Below, in pieces: positions 1 through 7,715 of a stretch of DNA of 25,185 nucleotides. Source of the DNA: Candidatus Falkowiibacteriota bacterium (GTDB taxonomy: Bacteria; Patescibacteriota; Patescibacteriia; Patescibacteriales; WJLG01); the NCBI GenBank assembly GCA_014728685.1, contig WJLG01000049.1, positions 1-25,185 of the forward strand. Direction: 5' to 3'. The notes below the pieces were generated by a model, which was not told the origin of the DNA, did not search any database, and worked only from the letters and a program-made list of their open reading frames with translations. A program made the position numbers and the translations under genes. How positions within the stretch are numbered: the first letter of the stretch is position 1; each line of letters opens with the position of its first letter.

Positions 1-302
1 CTCTCTTGGTCTTGGGCTTGCCGATGCTGGATGTGGCCTGGACCATTCTGCGGCGCTTATTGAAAGGCAAAAATCCATTCCGCTTTTCCGATAAGAAACA
101 TTTACATCACCGCTTGCTGGACATGGGCTTGAGTCCGCGCTCAACTGTTTTGGTCTTTTATGCTTTTGCCTTATTTTTCGGTTTGTCCGGGTTGTTTTTG
201 CAGAGTCGAGGCAAAATTTTGGCTATATCGTTTTTGATCTTAATAATGTTCATCTTGGTGATATTCTTTTCCAAGATCGATAAGAAAGTGAGTAATAAAT
301 GA
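1..302 (+). CDS. C-terminal part of a WecA/TagO/MraY-type phosphosugar transferase (5' truncated)
   Basis: The frame is open from the left edge (first whole codon at base 3), so about 100 C-terminal residues are present. The motif DKKHLHHRLLDMG, following a proline-aspartate membrane motif (GLPMLDVAW), is the HxHHRL signature of the polyprenyl-phosphate GlcNAc-1-phosphate transferase family. These membrane enzymes start glycan synthesis on undecaprenyl phosphate. Two hydrophobic segments follow and the protein ends in a lysine-rich tail. The stop TGA overlaps the next start (ATGA), indicating translational coupling. The exact sugar substrate cannot be told from this fragment. Polysaccharide genes reappear at 18138-22935 and could use its product; that link is inference. 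Confidence 0.88.
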   Translation, partial: LLVLGLPMLDVAWTILRRLLKGKNPFRFSDKKHLHHRLLDMGLSPRSTVLVFYAFALFFGLSGLFLQSRGKILAISFLILIMFILVIFFSKIDKKVSNK

Positions 303-1225
303 ATCATTTGAAAAGATTGGCAATTTTTTATCTGACGATCTGCTGGACGGCAGCTATTTTTATAATATTGCTTCTGCCCATGCCCTGGAAATATTATCCG
401 GCCGGCATAAGCTTCTATGACAAAGCCATACATTTTGTGATCTTTGCCGTATTCGGTTTCTTGTTGATATATTTTTTGAATTCTTTTGAGCGCATCAGCT
501 TGAAGAAAGCTTGCCTGACGGCCTTTATCAGCGGTTTCTTCATGGTTTTTTTAGGTGAGTATTTACAAGCTTTCGTACCGGGCCGAAGTCCATCGATATA
601 TGACCTTATCAGCGGCTACTTAGGCATAATGATATCTATAGTTTTTTCTTTAGCACTTTTTCATGAGTCTAAGAAAAGGCTTTTACTCCATGTTTGTTGC
701 GCCACTTGCGCTATCTATGTTTCCGAAGTTTTGGAAAAGCAAGGCTTTAGAGTAGTTCTTTTTTATCATAACCCCAACACTTATCCTAAAAAGGAATATG
801 AAAAAAGAGCAAAAGACGTAAAAAAGATCGCCAAGATCAGGGGGCTTGAGCTTTTGATCGATGAATATGATCATCAAAAATGGAAAAAGGCCGTGCGTGG
901 CCGCGAAAAGGATAAAGAAGGAGGGGAGAGGTGTTTGATCTGCTACCGCAAGCGCCTAGAAGAAACGGCTAAGAGAGCTAAGAGCGAAGGAATAAGATAT
1001 TTCACCTCGACTTTGAGCGTCAGCCCTCATAAGCAAGCAGAAAGGATAAATAAGATCGGCCAGGAAATAGCTAAGAAACACGGAGTTGAATTCTTGTCTG
1101 AGAATTTCAAGAAAAAAGACGGATTCAAGCGCTCGATCGATCTATCCAAGAAACATAAATTCTATCGGCAGAATTATTGCGGTTGTGAATACAGTCTGCG
1201 CCCCCACACCCCCCACAGTTCATAA
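299..1225 (+). CDS. VanZ-like membrane domain fused to a QueH-type epoxyqueuosine reductase
   Basis: This is one uninterrupted 308-residue frame. Residues 1-122 form a VanZ-like domain with four hydrophobic segments, an early DKAIHF motif, and LGEYLQAFVPGRSPSIYD, which resembles the VanZ ExxQ...R...D signature. From residue 127 the protein becomes QueH-like (DUF208): LLLHVCCATC with Cys133/134/137, FYHNPNTYPKKEYEKR, Cys212-x2-Cys215, TSTLSVSPHKQ, and Cys294-x-Cys296 near the end. QueH is an iron-sulfur enzyme that performs the last step of queuosine synthesis, reducing epoxyqueuosine in tRNA. The QueH part has no good start of its own; the nearest upstream in-frame ATG (629) lies in the last membrane segment, so a real fusion is the simplest reading. 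The last eight residues come from a C-rich stretch and look unconserved. It overlaps the upstream gene by four bases. The domain calls are confident; function of the fused protein is inferred. Confidence 0.85.
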   Translation: MNHLKRLAIFYLTICWTAAIFIILLLPMPWKYYPAGISFYDKAIHFVIFAVFGFLLIYFLNSFERISLKKACLTAFISGFFMVFLGEYLQAFVPGRSPSIYDLISGYLGIMISIVFSLALFHESKKRLLLHVCCATCAIYVSEVLEKQGFRVVLFYHNPNTYPKKEYEKRAKDVKKIAKIRGLELLIDEYDHQKWKKAVRGREKDKEGGERCLICYRKRLEETAKRAKSEGIRYFTSTLSVSPHKQAERINKIGQEIAKKHGVEFLSENFKKKDGFKRSIDLSKKHKFYRQNYCGCEYSLRPHTPHSS

Positions 1226-1227
1226 CA

Positions 1228-1255
1228 TTGATTTTTTGGCCTAAAATGCTATAAT
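1228..1255 (+). promoter_or_regulatory. Promoter of the 1285-8519 glycolysis-containing operon
   Basis: A -35 TTGATT (1228-1233), a 16-base spacer, and an extended -10 TGCTATAAT (hexamer 1250-1255). It starts three bases after the queH stop. Transcription from about 1262 gives a leader of roughly 23 nt before the ATG at 1285. The same TGCTATAAT string occurs upstream of the flippase gene and of prfA. Confidence 0.75.
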
Positions 1256-1284
1256 TCTAAGAGATATTACTTAAATAAAAATAT

Positions 1285-1611
1285 ATGACTAGCGAAAAAT
1301 GGAAGCAAATATTAGGCAATATTTTGGATAATTTCGAGGTTGAGGAGCATGAAGAAGAGCATATCGATGAAATGGGCGGTATCGATCTGGAGTACGTTAT
1401 TTTCAAGTCACCCTTGGGCCGGGTTAAGCTCGAGTATGAAGAGAAGCCGGTGGTTCTGGACAAGAAAACCACTTATTCTCATCGAGCAGGATCGGAAACC
1501 AGTGTTGAGTATGTTTATAGCGAAACGGAAAAGAGCCAAAGAATGAAAGCTTACAAATGGGATGAAGCCGGAGATGAGTGGGAAGAGATGAATGCCGGAG
1601 GCTTCTCATAA
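1285..1611 (+). CDS. Small acidic conserved-type protein of unknown function
   Basis: 108 residues, highly acidic, with an N-terminal stretch rich in Glu/Asp/His (VEEHEEEHIDEMGG), then alternating hydrophobic and charged residues that suggest beta strands, and an acidic C-terminus. No signal peptide, membrane segment or cysteine is present, so it should be cytosolic and soluble. It is the first gene after the strong promoter at 1228-1255. The start is preceded by AAATAAAAATAT and no SD. The frame is supported by typical codon use and by the four-base gap to the next gene. I do not recognise a named family. Confidence 0.75.
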   Translation: MTSEKWKQILGNILDNFEVEEHEEEHIDEMGGIDLEYVIFKSPLGRVKLEYEEKPVVLDKKTTYSHRAGSETSVEYVYSETEKSQRMKAYKWDEAGDEWEEMNAGGFS

Positions 1612-1615
1612 AACT

Positions 1616-2380
1616 ATGAAAAAATACATTTATTTACTCGTATTTATAACCCCGATCTCGGTTTTATTGCTTTTGGAAGCGCTTTTGATAAGACCAAGAT
1701 CTTTTTGGTATCTGATAGCGGCAGCGCTTTTTATTTCGATCATTTCGATATTAATGTTCGCCAAGGCGGGACGAAGAAAAGAAGCCTGGTGGAATCTTCT
1801 GATATTGCCCATGCTGATGATATTTAGTTTGGCTATTTACGCCAGCTTGATCGTTAATCAGGCGATCATCCACGTATTATTTATTTTTATTTTGTTCTTT
1901 CTTTATCATTATTTGAATAATTCCTATTATTTTTTGATCAAGCCCGATAAGTATGAAAAGTCTTTTTTGGAAAACATCTCTTCGTACGGAGGATTCTTAG
2001 CTTTTTTCTTTGCGGCCTCTTCCGCTTATGCCGTAAAGACGCTTCTCGGTATTCCTTTGTGGATACCGGCCATATCAATGTTCTTGATCATATTGGCGGT
2101 GCTTTACCAAAATGTTTGGGTGAACAAAGCTACTTTCAAGCAGAAGTTTATCTATGTTCTGATCCCGGCTTTGATCCTAATGGAAATAGCGATAGCTATT
2201 TATTTCTTTCCTTTCAACCACAATACCCTTGGTTTAATCTTAGCTATTTGCTATTATATAATTATAGGTTTGGTTAGAGTATTTTTAAGGAATACACCAA
2301 ACAGAAGAAGTATAAAACTATACTTGCTTTTTGGATTTTTGAGTATATTAATAATATTATTCACTACTAAATGGATATAA
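1616..2380 (+). CDS. Polytopic membrane protein of unknown function
   Basis: 254 residues with about eight or nine hydrophobic segments covering most of the length, short charged loops (AGRRKEAWW; KPDKYEKSF), and a basic stretch (RNTPNRRSIK) before the last segment. An in-frame ATG also exists at 1592, inside the upstream gene. The ATG at 1616 is preferred because it follows the upstream stop by four bases and gives a normal membrane N-terminus, MKKYIYLLVF. No transporter or enzyme motif was recognised. It is followed three bases later by another membrane-anchored protein, so the two may act together at the membrane (inference). Confidence 0.75.
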   Translation: MKKYIYLLVFITPISVLLLLEALLIRPRSFWYLIAAALFISIISILMFAKAGRRKEAWWNLLILPMLMIFSLAIYASLIVNQAIIHVLFIFILFFLYHYLNNSYYFLIKPDKYEKSFLENISSYGGFLAFFFAASSAYAVKTLLGIPLWIPAISMFLIILAVLYQNVWVNKATFKQKFIYVLIPALILMEIAIAIYFFPFNHNTLGLILAICYYIIIGLVRVFLRNTPNRRSIKLYLLFGFLSILIILFTTKWI

Positions 2381-2383
2381 AAT

Positions 2384-3541
2384 ATGAAGAATAACAAGAG
2401 TCAAAATGTTTTGATATTGATAGTGATCTCGGTCATATTCGGTCTTGGCTCCGGAATAGCCGGAGGATTGATAACCCGTTCGTATCTAATGAACGATATT
2501 TACAGCGTCCCGTTCTATGGAAAGATAAATTATTCCACTGATAATCTAAGGAGAGCTAATTTGATAATCGAGAATGCCAAGAATATAACGGTCGAGCAAG
2601 ATGCCAAGATCAATGAGACCATAAATTCCGCCAGCCGCGGCATTATCGGCATCTTCAAGAAGATAAATACCGGCAACGGATCTGAAGCTGAATTCGATCC
2701 CAATGATCATTATCAAATGGATGAAGAGGTGGCTGAAGGTTTGGTTGTGACCAGCGATGGCTGGATATTGCTGTCCGATTTTGGCGAGATATTGACCAAG
2801 GAAGCGATCTTGAACAATTATGTGGCTATAAGCAAAGATAAGAAGATCTTTGAAATCGATGAAATGGTAAGAGAAAAGGGCAATAATTTTCTTTTTCTAC
2901 ATCTGAAAGACGCTCGCGACCTGCCGGTGCGCCAATTTTCTTTCAAAGAGAATTTGAACAATGGCCAATTGGTGATAGCGGTCGATTGGGACAAGAATAG
3001 CTTTTTGACCTATGTGATAGGCAGAGAAGATGATGACTCTTTGGTCAGATCAAGCGATATCTCTTCGGATAAGGTGGTTTTTTCAGATGACCTATCTAAT
3101 TATTTTGAAAGAGCATTCATTTTCAACCTTAACGGCGATCTGATAGCCTTACTGGATAAAAAAGGCCAGATGAAATTTGTAAACTCCTTTGATCCGGCTG
3201 TGAAGAATCTCTTAAGCAAAGAAGATAAATCCAGAGCGAGTCTGGGCGTCAATTATGTAGAGCTTTCAGAGTTGGCTATAGAGGATAATAGCCGATATTC
3301 ACGAGGCGCTTTGATCTATCCTGACGCCAGTGGCGTGGCTGTCGTAAAAGGCAGTGTGGCTGAAGAAGCCGGGTTAAAGCAAGGAGATATTATACTTTCC
3401 GTGGATAATATGGAGATCAATAAGGAGAATGACCTTACTGATATAATTCAAAGATATGCGGCCGGAGATGAGGTAAGCCTTAATATTTACAAAGACGGCC
3501 AAGAGCAGAGGATCGAAGTTATTTTAAAAGAATTGAAATAA
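2384..3541 (+). CDS. Membrane-anchored HtrA/DegP-like protein with PDZ domain, apparently without protease active site
   Basis: 385 residues. An N-terminal anchor (about 9-31, glycine-rich) places the rest outside the membrane. The middle region follows the HtrA protease pattern: EGLVVTSDGWILLSDF (118-133) matches the strand where active enzymes read GSGVI..DGYILTNNHV, but the histidine is replaced. The region NFLFLHL (168-174) lacks the expected DLAVLK aspartate, and FIFNLNGDLIALL (245-257) occupies the place of GNSGGPL..., without the serine. The C-terminus (about 286-383) is a PDZ domain with GVAVVKGSVAEEAGLKQGD and SVDNMEIN. The family call comes from order and PDZ similarity; loss of catalysis is inferred from the missing residues. 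It may act as a binding or scaffold protein. It lies two bases upstream of pgk in the same operon. Confidence 0.8.
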   Translation: MKNNKSQNVLILIVISVIFGLGSGIAGGLITRSYLMNDIYSVPFYGKINYSTDNLRRANLIIENAKNITVEQDAKINETINSASRGIIGIFKKINTGNGSEAEFDPNDHYQMDEEVAEGLVVTSDGWILLSDFGEILTKEAILNNYVAISKDKKIFEIDEMVREKGNNFLFLHLKDARDLPVRQFSFKENLNNGQLVIAVDWDKNSFLTYVIGREDDDSLVRSSDISSDKVVFSDDLSNYFERAFIFNLNGDLIALLDKKGQMKFVNSFDPAVKNLLSKEDKSRASLGVNYVELSELAIEDNSRYSRGALIYPDASGVAVVKGSVAEEAGLKQGDIILSVDNMEINKENDLTDIIQRYAAGDEVSLNIYKDGQEQRIEVILKELK

Positions 3542-3542
3542 A

Positions 3543-4694
3543 ATGAAATTCGACCCAATCGATAAAAATATAAAAAAGATCAAAGGCAAGCGTGTTTTTG
3601 TCCGCCTTGATCTTAATGTACCGATCTCCAAGGGTAAAATAAAAGATGAAAAAAAGATCATTGCCGCTTTGCCGACGATCCGCTATTTGCTTCGATACAA
3701 GACCAGACTCATAATAGCCACTCATTTAGGGCGTCCGGAAGGGAAGGCAAATGCAAGATATTCGGTCAAGCCCATCGCTAAAAGACTTAAGAGCCTTTTG
3801 GGCGGTAAAGTGGAGTATATAAATGACGTATGCGGTGAAAAGGCTCTTAAAAAGGCCAAGCAGTTAAAAGAAGGCCGTGCCTTATTTATCGAGAATCTCC
3901 GCTTTGACAAGCGAGAGAAGAAAAATGATAAGAAATTCGCCAAAGAGCTGGCTATGATGGCTGATGTGTATGTAAATGATGCCTTTTCCGTGGCTCATCG
4001 CGCTCATGCTTCTGTCTGCGCTATCAAAAAATTCTTGCCGGCATTTGAAGGCCTATTATTGATCTCTGAGATAAAGAATCTTGATAAGATAAACCGGCCG
4101 AAAAGACCGCTTGTGGTTATTATGGGCGGAGCTAAAATAAAGACCAAGATAGCCTTGATCAAGAAACTTGAACCCAAGGCTTCCAGTATCCTGATCGGAG
4201 GAGCTTTGGCCAATAATTTTTTCAAAGCGCGAAAAATGGAGATCGGCGAGTCTTTGGTAGATAAAGAAAGTATAAAGATCGCTAAAAGATCAAAAAGCAA
4301 GAAAATAATATTACCGATCGATGTTGTGGTCAAGTCAAGAGGCAAAGCGGTCTTAAAACGCCTGGATGAAGTGGGTAAAAAAGATAAAATATTCGACATC
4401 GGACCAAAAACCATCAAGCTTTACTCCGGATCGATCAAGAAAGCCAAGACATTGGTTTGGAATGGGCCTCTTGGTCTTTTTGAGGAAGATGCTTACAAGC
4501 ACGGCACTCTAAGTATTGCTCAGGCTTTTGCCGGCCGAGCTAAAGGTCCGGCCTTCGGAGTTGTCGGGGGCGGAGAAACTATCCAAGCCTTAAAAAAAGC
4601 CGGAGTCGAGGACTATATAGATTGGGTTTCTACCGGCGGCGGGGCGATGCTGGCTTATCTGGGCGGAGAAAAAATGCCAGGACTTGAGAAATAA
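3543..4694 (+). CDS. pgk: Phosphoglycerate kinase
   Basis: Transfers phosphate from 1,3-bisphosphoglycerate to ADP in lower glycolysis; cytosolic. The 383 residues are slightly shorter than the usual 390-400. Family landmarks appear in order: RLDLNVP (21-27), ATHLGRPEG (59-67), ENLRFDKREKKND (117-129), VNDAFSVAHRAHAS (144-157), MGGAKIKTKI in the hinge region, WNGPLGLFE, VGGGETIQA and the C-terminal WVSTGGGAMLAYLGG. All are close to consensus, so it should be active. Its ATG follows the upstream stop by one base without SD. With eno and gpmI downstream it gives three consecutive glycolytic steps in one operon. Confidence 0.98.
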   Translation: MKFDPIDKNIKKIKGKRVFVRLDLNVPISKGKIKDEKKIIAALPTIRYLLRYKTRLIIATHLGRPEGKANARYSVKPIAKRLKSLLGGKVEYINDVCGEKALKKAKQLKEGRALFIENLRFDKREKKNDKKFAKELAMMADVYVNDAFSVAHRAHASVCAIKKFLPAFEGLLLISEIKNLDKINRPKRPLVVIMGGAKIKTKIALIKKLEPKASSILIGGALANNFFKARKMEIGESLVDKESIKIAKRSKSKKIILPIDVVVKSRGKAVLKRLDEVGKKDKIFDIGPKTIKLYSGSIKKAKTLVWNGPLGLFEEDAYKHGTLSIAQAFAGRAKGPAFGVVGGGETIQALKKAGVEDYIDWVSTGGGAMLAYLGGEKMPGLEK

Positions 4695-4711
4695 ATAATC
4701 AATAAAAATAT

Positions 4712-5971
4712 ATGTCTAAAATAAAAAATATTATTGCTCGGGAGATATTGGATAGCCGGGGTAATCCAACGGTGGAAGCCAAAGTGATCCTGGAAACAGG
4801 CTTGTCAGCCAAGGCTTCAGTGCCTTCGGGAGCTTCGACCGGAGTTCATGAGGCGGTTGAATTGCGCGATGGGGATGAAAAAAGATATAACGGCAAAGGC
4901 GTCTTGACCGCTGTGGGCAATATCAATAAAAAGATAATTAAAGAATTGAAGGGCAGGGAAGTGAGCGACCAGCAAGGAATAGATAAGGCTATGATCGAGC
5001 TTGACGGCACTCCTAACAAGGAAAAGCTGGGGGCTAATGCCATTCTTTCCGTTTCCATGGCCTGTGCGCGAGTTGCCGCCCTGGAAGCCGGTATGGAGCT
5101 TTATGAATATATAGCCGAAACCTACGGTTTTGATACGGATAATTACAAAATGCCGACGCCGTCTTTTAATATTTTCAACGGGGGCAAGCACGCCGATACT
5201 AATCTTGATTTTCAGGAATTTATGATATTGCCGGTAAAGGATATGCGCTTTTCTGAAAAAGTAAGAATGGGGGCTGAGATATTCCACGAACTGGGCGTAG
5301 TCTTGAAAAAAGCCGGCATGGATACTGATATCGGCGCTGAAGGCGGTTATGCTCCTAACATCAATTCAACCATCCAGGCGCTTGAGCTGATAGTTTCAGC
5401 CATAATCAATGCCGGCTATGAACCGGGCAAAGATATCGGACTGGGAACGGATGTCGGCTCTTCGGAACTTTATAATAAGGATACGGGTAAATATATTTTC
5501 AAATTGGATAACTCGAATTTTACCGCCGATACCTTGATCGGACTATACAATGAATGGCTAAAAAAATTTCCGATCATCTCGATCGAGGACGGTCTTGCAG
5601 AAGATGATTGGGGATCATGGCGGGAATTGACCAAAGAATTGGGTGACAAAATGCTTCTAATAGGCGATGATCTTTTTGTCACTAATATCGATCGCTTAAG
5701 AAAAGGCCTGAAAGAAAAAGCGGCCAACGCTATTTTGATAAAACTGAACCAAGTCGGCTCCTTGACCGAGACGATAGACTGCATAAAATTGGCTAAAGAC
5801 CATAATTACAAGCTGATGGTATCGCATCGAAGCGGAGAGACCACTGATGATTTCATAGCCGATCTGGCAGTAGCGGTCGGCAGTGAATATATAAAAGCCG
5901 GTTCGCTTTCCCGCGGAGAAAGACTGGCGAAATATAACAGACTTATGGAAATAGAAGATATCTTAAAATAA
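4712..5971 (+). CDS. eno: Enolase
   Basis: Converts 2-phosphoglycerate to phosphoenolpyruvate with Mg2+; cytosolic. The 419 residues match the usual length. Visible landmarks are ILDSRGNPTVEA near the start, the mobile loop SVPSGASTG (37-44), GGKHADTNLDFQEFM (157-171), the catalytic Glu210 in GAEGGYAPN, metal ligands Asp247 (TDVGSSE), Glu292 (SIEDGL) and Asp319 or 320 (GDDLFVTN), catalytic Lys344 (LIKLNQVG), and SHRSGET (371-377). The C-terminal SLSRGERLAKYN has Gly where SRSER is commoner. The start is preceded by CAATAAAAATAT, without SD. It sits 17 bases after pgk. Confidence 0.98.
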   Translation: MSKIKNIIAREILDSRGNPTVEAKVILETGLSAKASVPSGASTGVHEAVELRDGDEKRYNGKGVLTAVGNINKKIIKELKGREVSDQQGIDKAMIELDGTPNKEKLGANAILSVSMACARVAALEAGMELYEYIAETYGFDTDNYKMPTPSFNIFNGGKHADTNLDFQEFMILPVKDMRFSEKVRMGAEIFHELGVVLKKAGMDTDIGAEGGYAPNINSTIQALELIVSAIINAGYEPGKDIGLGTDVGSSELYNKDTGKYIFKLDNSNFTADTLIGLYNEWLKKFPIISIEDGLAEDDWGSWRELTKELGDKMLLIGDDLFVTNIDRLRKGLKEKAANAILIKLNQVGSLTETIDCIKLAKDHNYKLMVSHRSGETTDDFIADLAVAVGSEYIKAGSLSRGERLAKYNRLMEIEDILK

Positions 5972-5975
5972 AAAT

Positions 5976-7712
5976 ATGGTTAAAAAGAAAAGGACAACCA
6001 AGAAAAAAATAAAAAAGACAGCTAAGGCGACCTCCAAAAAGACCGTTAGAAAGACCAAGACTGTTCAAAAGACCAAGAAAAGAAAGAGTAGAGCAAAGTC
6101 AAAAGCTAAGGCCATTACCTCTAAGGCGATATTATTGATCCTGGATGGTTGGGGAGTAGATAAGCCGAATCGTGGAAACGCCATTCATCTGGCCAAAACT
6201 CCGACGATCGACGGCTTAGCAAAGAAACATCCTTCGACCAAGCTTTATGCCCATGGTAAATATGTCGGCTTGCCGTCGAAACAAGTCGGTAATTCAGAGG
6301 CCGGACATATGAATATTGGCGCCGGACGCGTGGTAAAACAAGACGCGGTTATGATAAATGAAAGCATAAAAAACGGAACCTTTTTCAAAAATACGGCCTT
6401 CAAAGAAGCTTTCAATCATGTTAAGAAGAATAAGTCCAAACTTCACATAATAGGCATGCTGTCCAATGGCATGAGCCCGCATAGCGACACTTGCCATATC
6501 GAAGCTCTTTTGAAAATGACAAGAAAAGAAGGGCTTTACGACAATGTCTATGTCCATGCCTTTACTGACGGACGTGATTCTCCTCAACACGAAGCTTTGA
6601 AGCTGATCAATTGCTTGGAAAGAGATATGTGCAAATGGGGATGCTATATCCCTGAAAGAAAGAACAATGGCAGCAAAAACGGCAAGGTCAAGGTGAAGAT
6701 AGCCACTGTTATGGGTCGGTTCTATGCCATGGACAGGAATAAAAAATGGGAAAGGACCAAAGAAGCTTATGAAGCGATGGTGTACGGCAAGGCTAGAACC
6801 GCTCAAAATGCCAGCACGGCCATTGTTGAAAGCTATAACCGAAATGAGACCGACGAATTCATCAAACCTTATGTTTTGGACAAAAAAGGCTTGATCAGCG
6901 ACAATGATGCCGTGATATTCTTCAATCTGCGTTCCGACAGGGCTAGGCAATTGGTAAAGGTATTTGTACAGAAAAATTTTCAGAAAAGAAATCCAAAATC
7001 ATTTACCAGAAAAAGAATGCTTAAAAATCTAAGGTTCGTGGCTATGACCGACTTCGGCCCGGACCTTGATCATGTACTCACAGCTTACCCTAGTATAGAT
7101 ATCCCCAAAACTCTTCCGCTCGTACTAGATCACAAGCTTAAACAATGCTATATCGCTGAATCGGAAAAATACGCTCATGTGACCTATTTTTTCAATGGCG
7201 GCTATCCCGGCAGGGTCAATGGCGAGGATCAGATAATGATACATTCCCCGAATGTCAAATCTTACGATGAAACTCCGCCCATGAAATCATTTGAACTTAC
7301 TAAAAGGGTCTTGAAAGATCTTAGTAAAAATAAATATGATCTTACGGTTTTGAATTTTGCCGCTCCAGACATGGTCGCTCATACCGGAAATTTGAAAGCA
7401 AGTATTAAGTGCTGCGAAGACATCGACGCTTGCGTTAAAAAGATAGTTGATGCGTATTTGAAGAAAAACGGTACGGTAATAATAACTTCGGATCATGGAA
7501 ATATAGAAGGCTTGATCAATCTGAAGACTTGGGAAGTGGATACCGAACATTCCACCTGCCAGGTGCCTTTTATCTTGGTCAATAAGCAGAATCGCAAGAG
7601 TAAATTGAGGTCAAAGGGCTCGCTATCAGACATAGCGCCTACCATTCTTGACCTTTTCGGCACCAAAAAACCGGCATTGATGACGGGTAAAAGTTTATTG
7701 AAAAAAAGATAA
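5976..7712 (+). CDS. gpmI: 2,3-bisphosphoglycerate-independent phosphoglycerate mutase with a basic N-terminal tail
   Basis: Interconverts 3- and 2-phosphoglycerate using Mn2+ and a phosphoserine. The enzyme proper begins near residue 50 (LLILDGWG) and keeps the active-site serine (Ser107 in GNSEAGHMNIGAGR), MSPHSDTCH, FTDGRDSP, RFYAMDRNKKWERTKEAYEAM, FFNLRSDRARQ, LNFAAPDMVAHTG, ITSDHGN, EHSTCQVPF and SDIAPTILDL. An active enzyme is expected. Residues 1-50 are an extension not usual for the family: 25 of the 50 are Lys or Arg, the rest mainly Thr, Ser, Ala and Val, like a histone H1-type tail. The total of 578 residues exceeds the usual 505-515 because of this tail. No alternative start near residue 48 is evident. 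It follows eno by four bases and precedes a degenerate copy of itself. Confidence 0.96.
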   Translation: MVKKKRTTKKKIKKTAKATSKKTVRKTKTVQKTKKRKSRAKSKAKAITSKAILLILDGWGVDKPNRGNAIHLAKTPTIDGLAKKHPSTKLYAHGKYVGLPSKQVGNSEAGHMNIGAGRVVKQDAVMINESIKNGTFFKNTAFKEAFNHVKKNKSKLHIIGMLSNGMSPHSDTCHIEALLKMTRKEGLYDNVYVHAFTDGRDSPQHEALKLINCLERDMCKWGCYIPERKNNGSKNGKVKVKIATVMGRFYAMDRNKKWERTKEAYEAMVYGKARTAQNASTAIVESYNRNETDEFIKPYVLDKKGLISDNDAVIFFNLRSDRARQLVKVFVQKNFQKRNPKSFTRKRMLKNLRFVAMTDFGPDLDHVLTAYPSIDIPKTLPLVLDHKLKQCYIAESEKYAHVTYFFNGGYPGRVNGEDQIMIHSPNVKSYDETPPMKSFELTKRVLKDLSKNKYDLTVLNFAAPDMVAHTGNLKASIKCCEDIDACVKKIVDAYLKKNGTVIITSDHGNIEGLINLKTWEVDTEHSTCQVPFILVNKQNRKSKLRSKGSLSDIAPTILDLFGTKKPALMTGKSLLKKR

Positions 7713-7715
7713 TAT

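Noticed and set aside
4817..5287. 156-codon minus strand frame, and a 137-codon one at 4004-4417
   Set aside because: Both antisense to well-conserved eno and pgk.
6294..6950. 218-codon minus strand frame
   Set aside because: Lies wholly antisense inside gpmI, whose motifs are certain; no start signal or recognisable domain.
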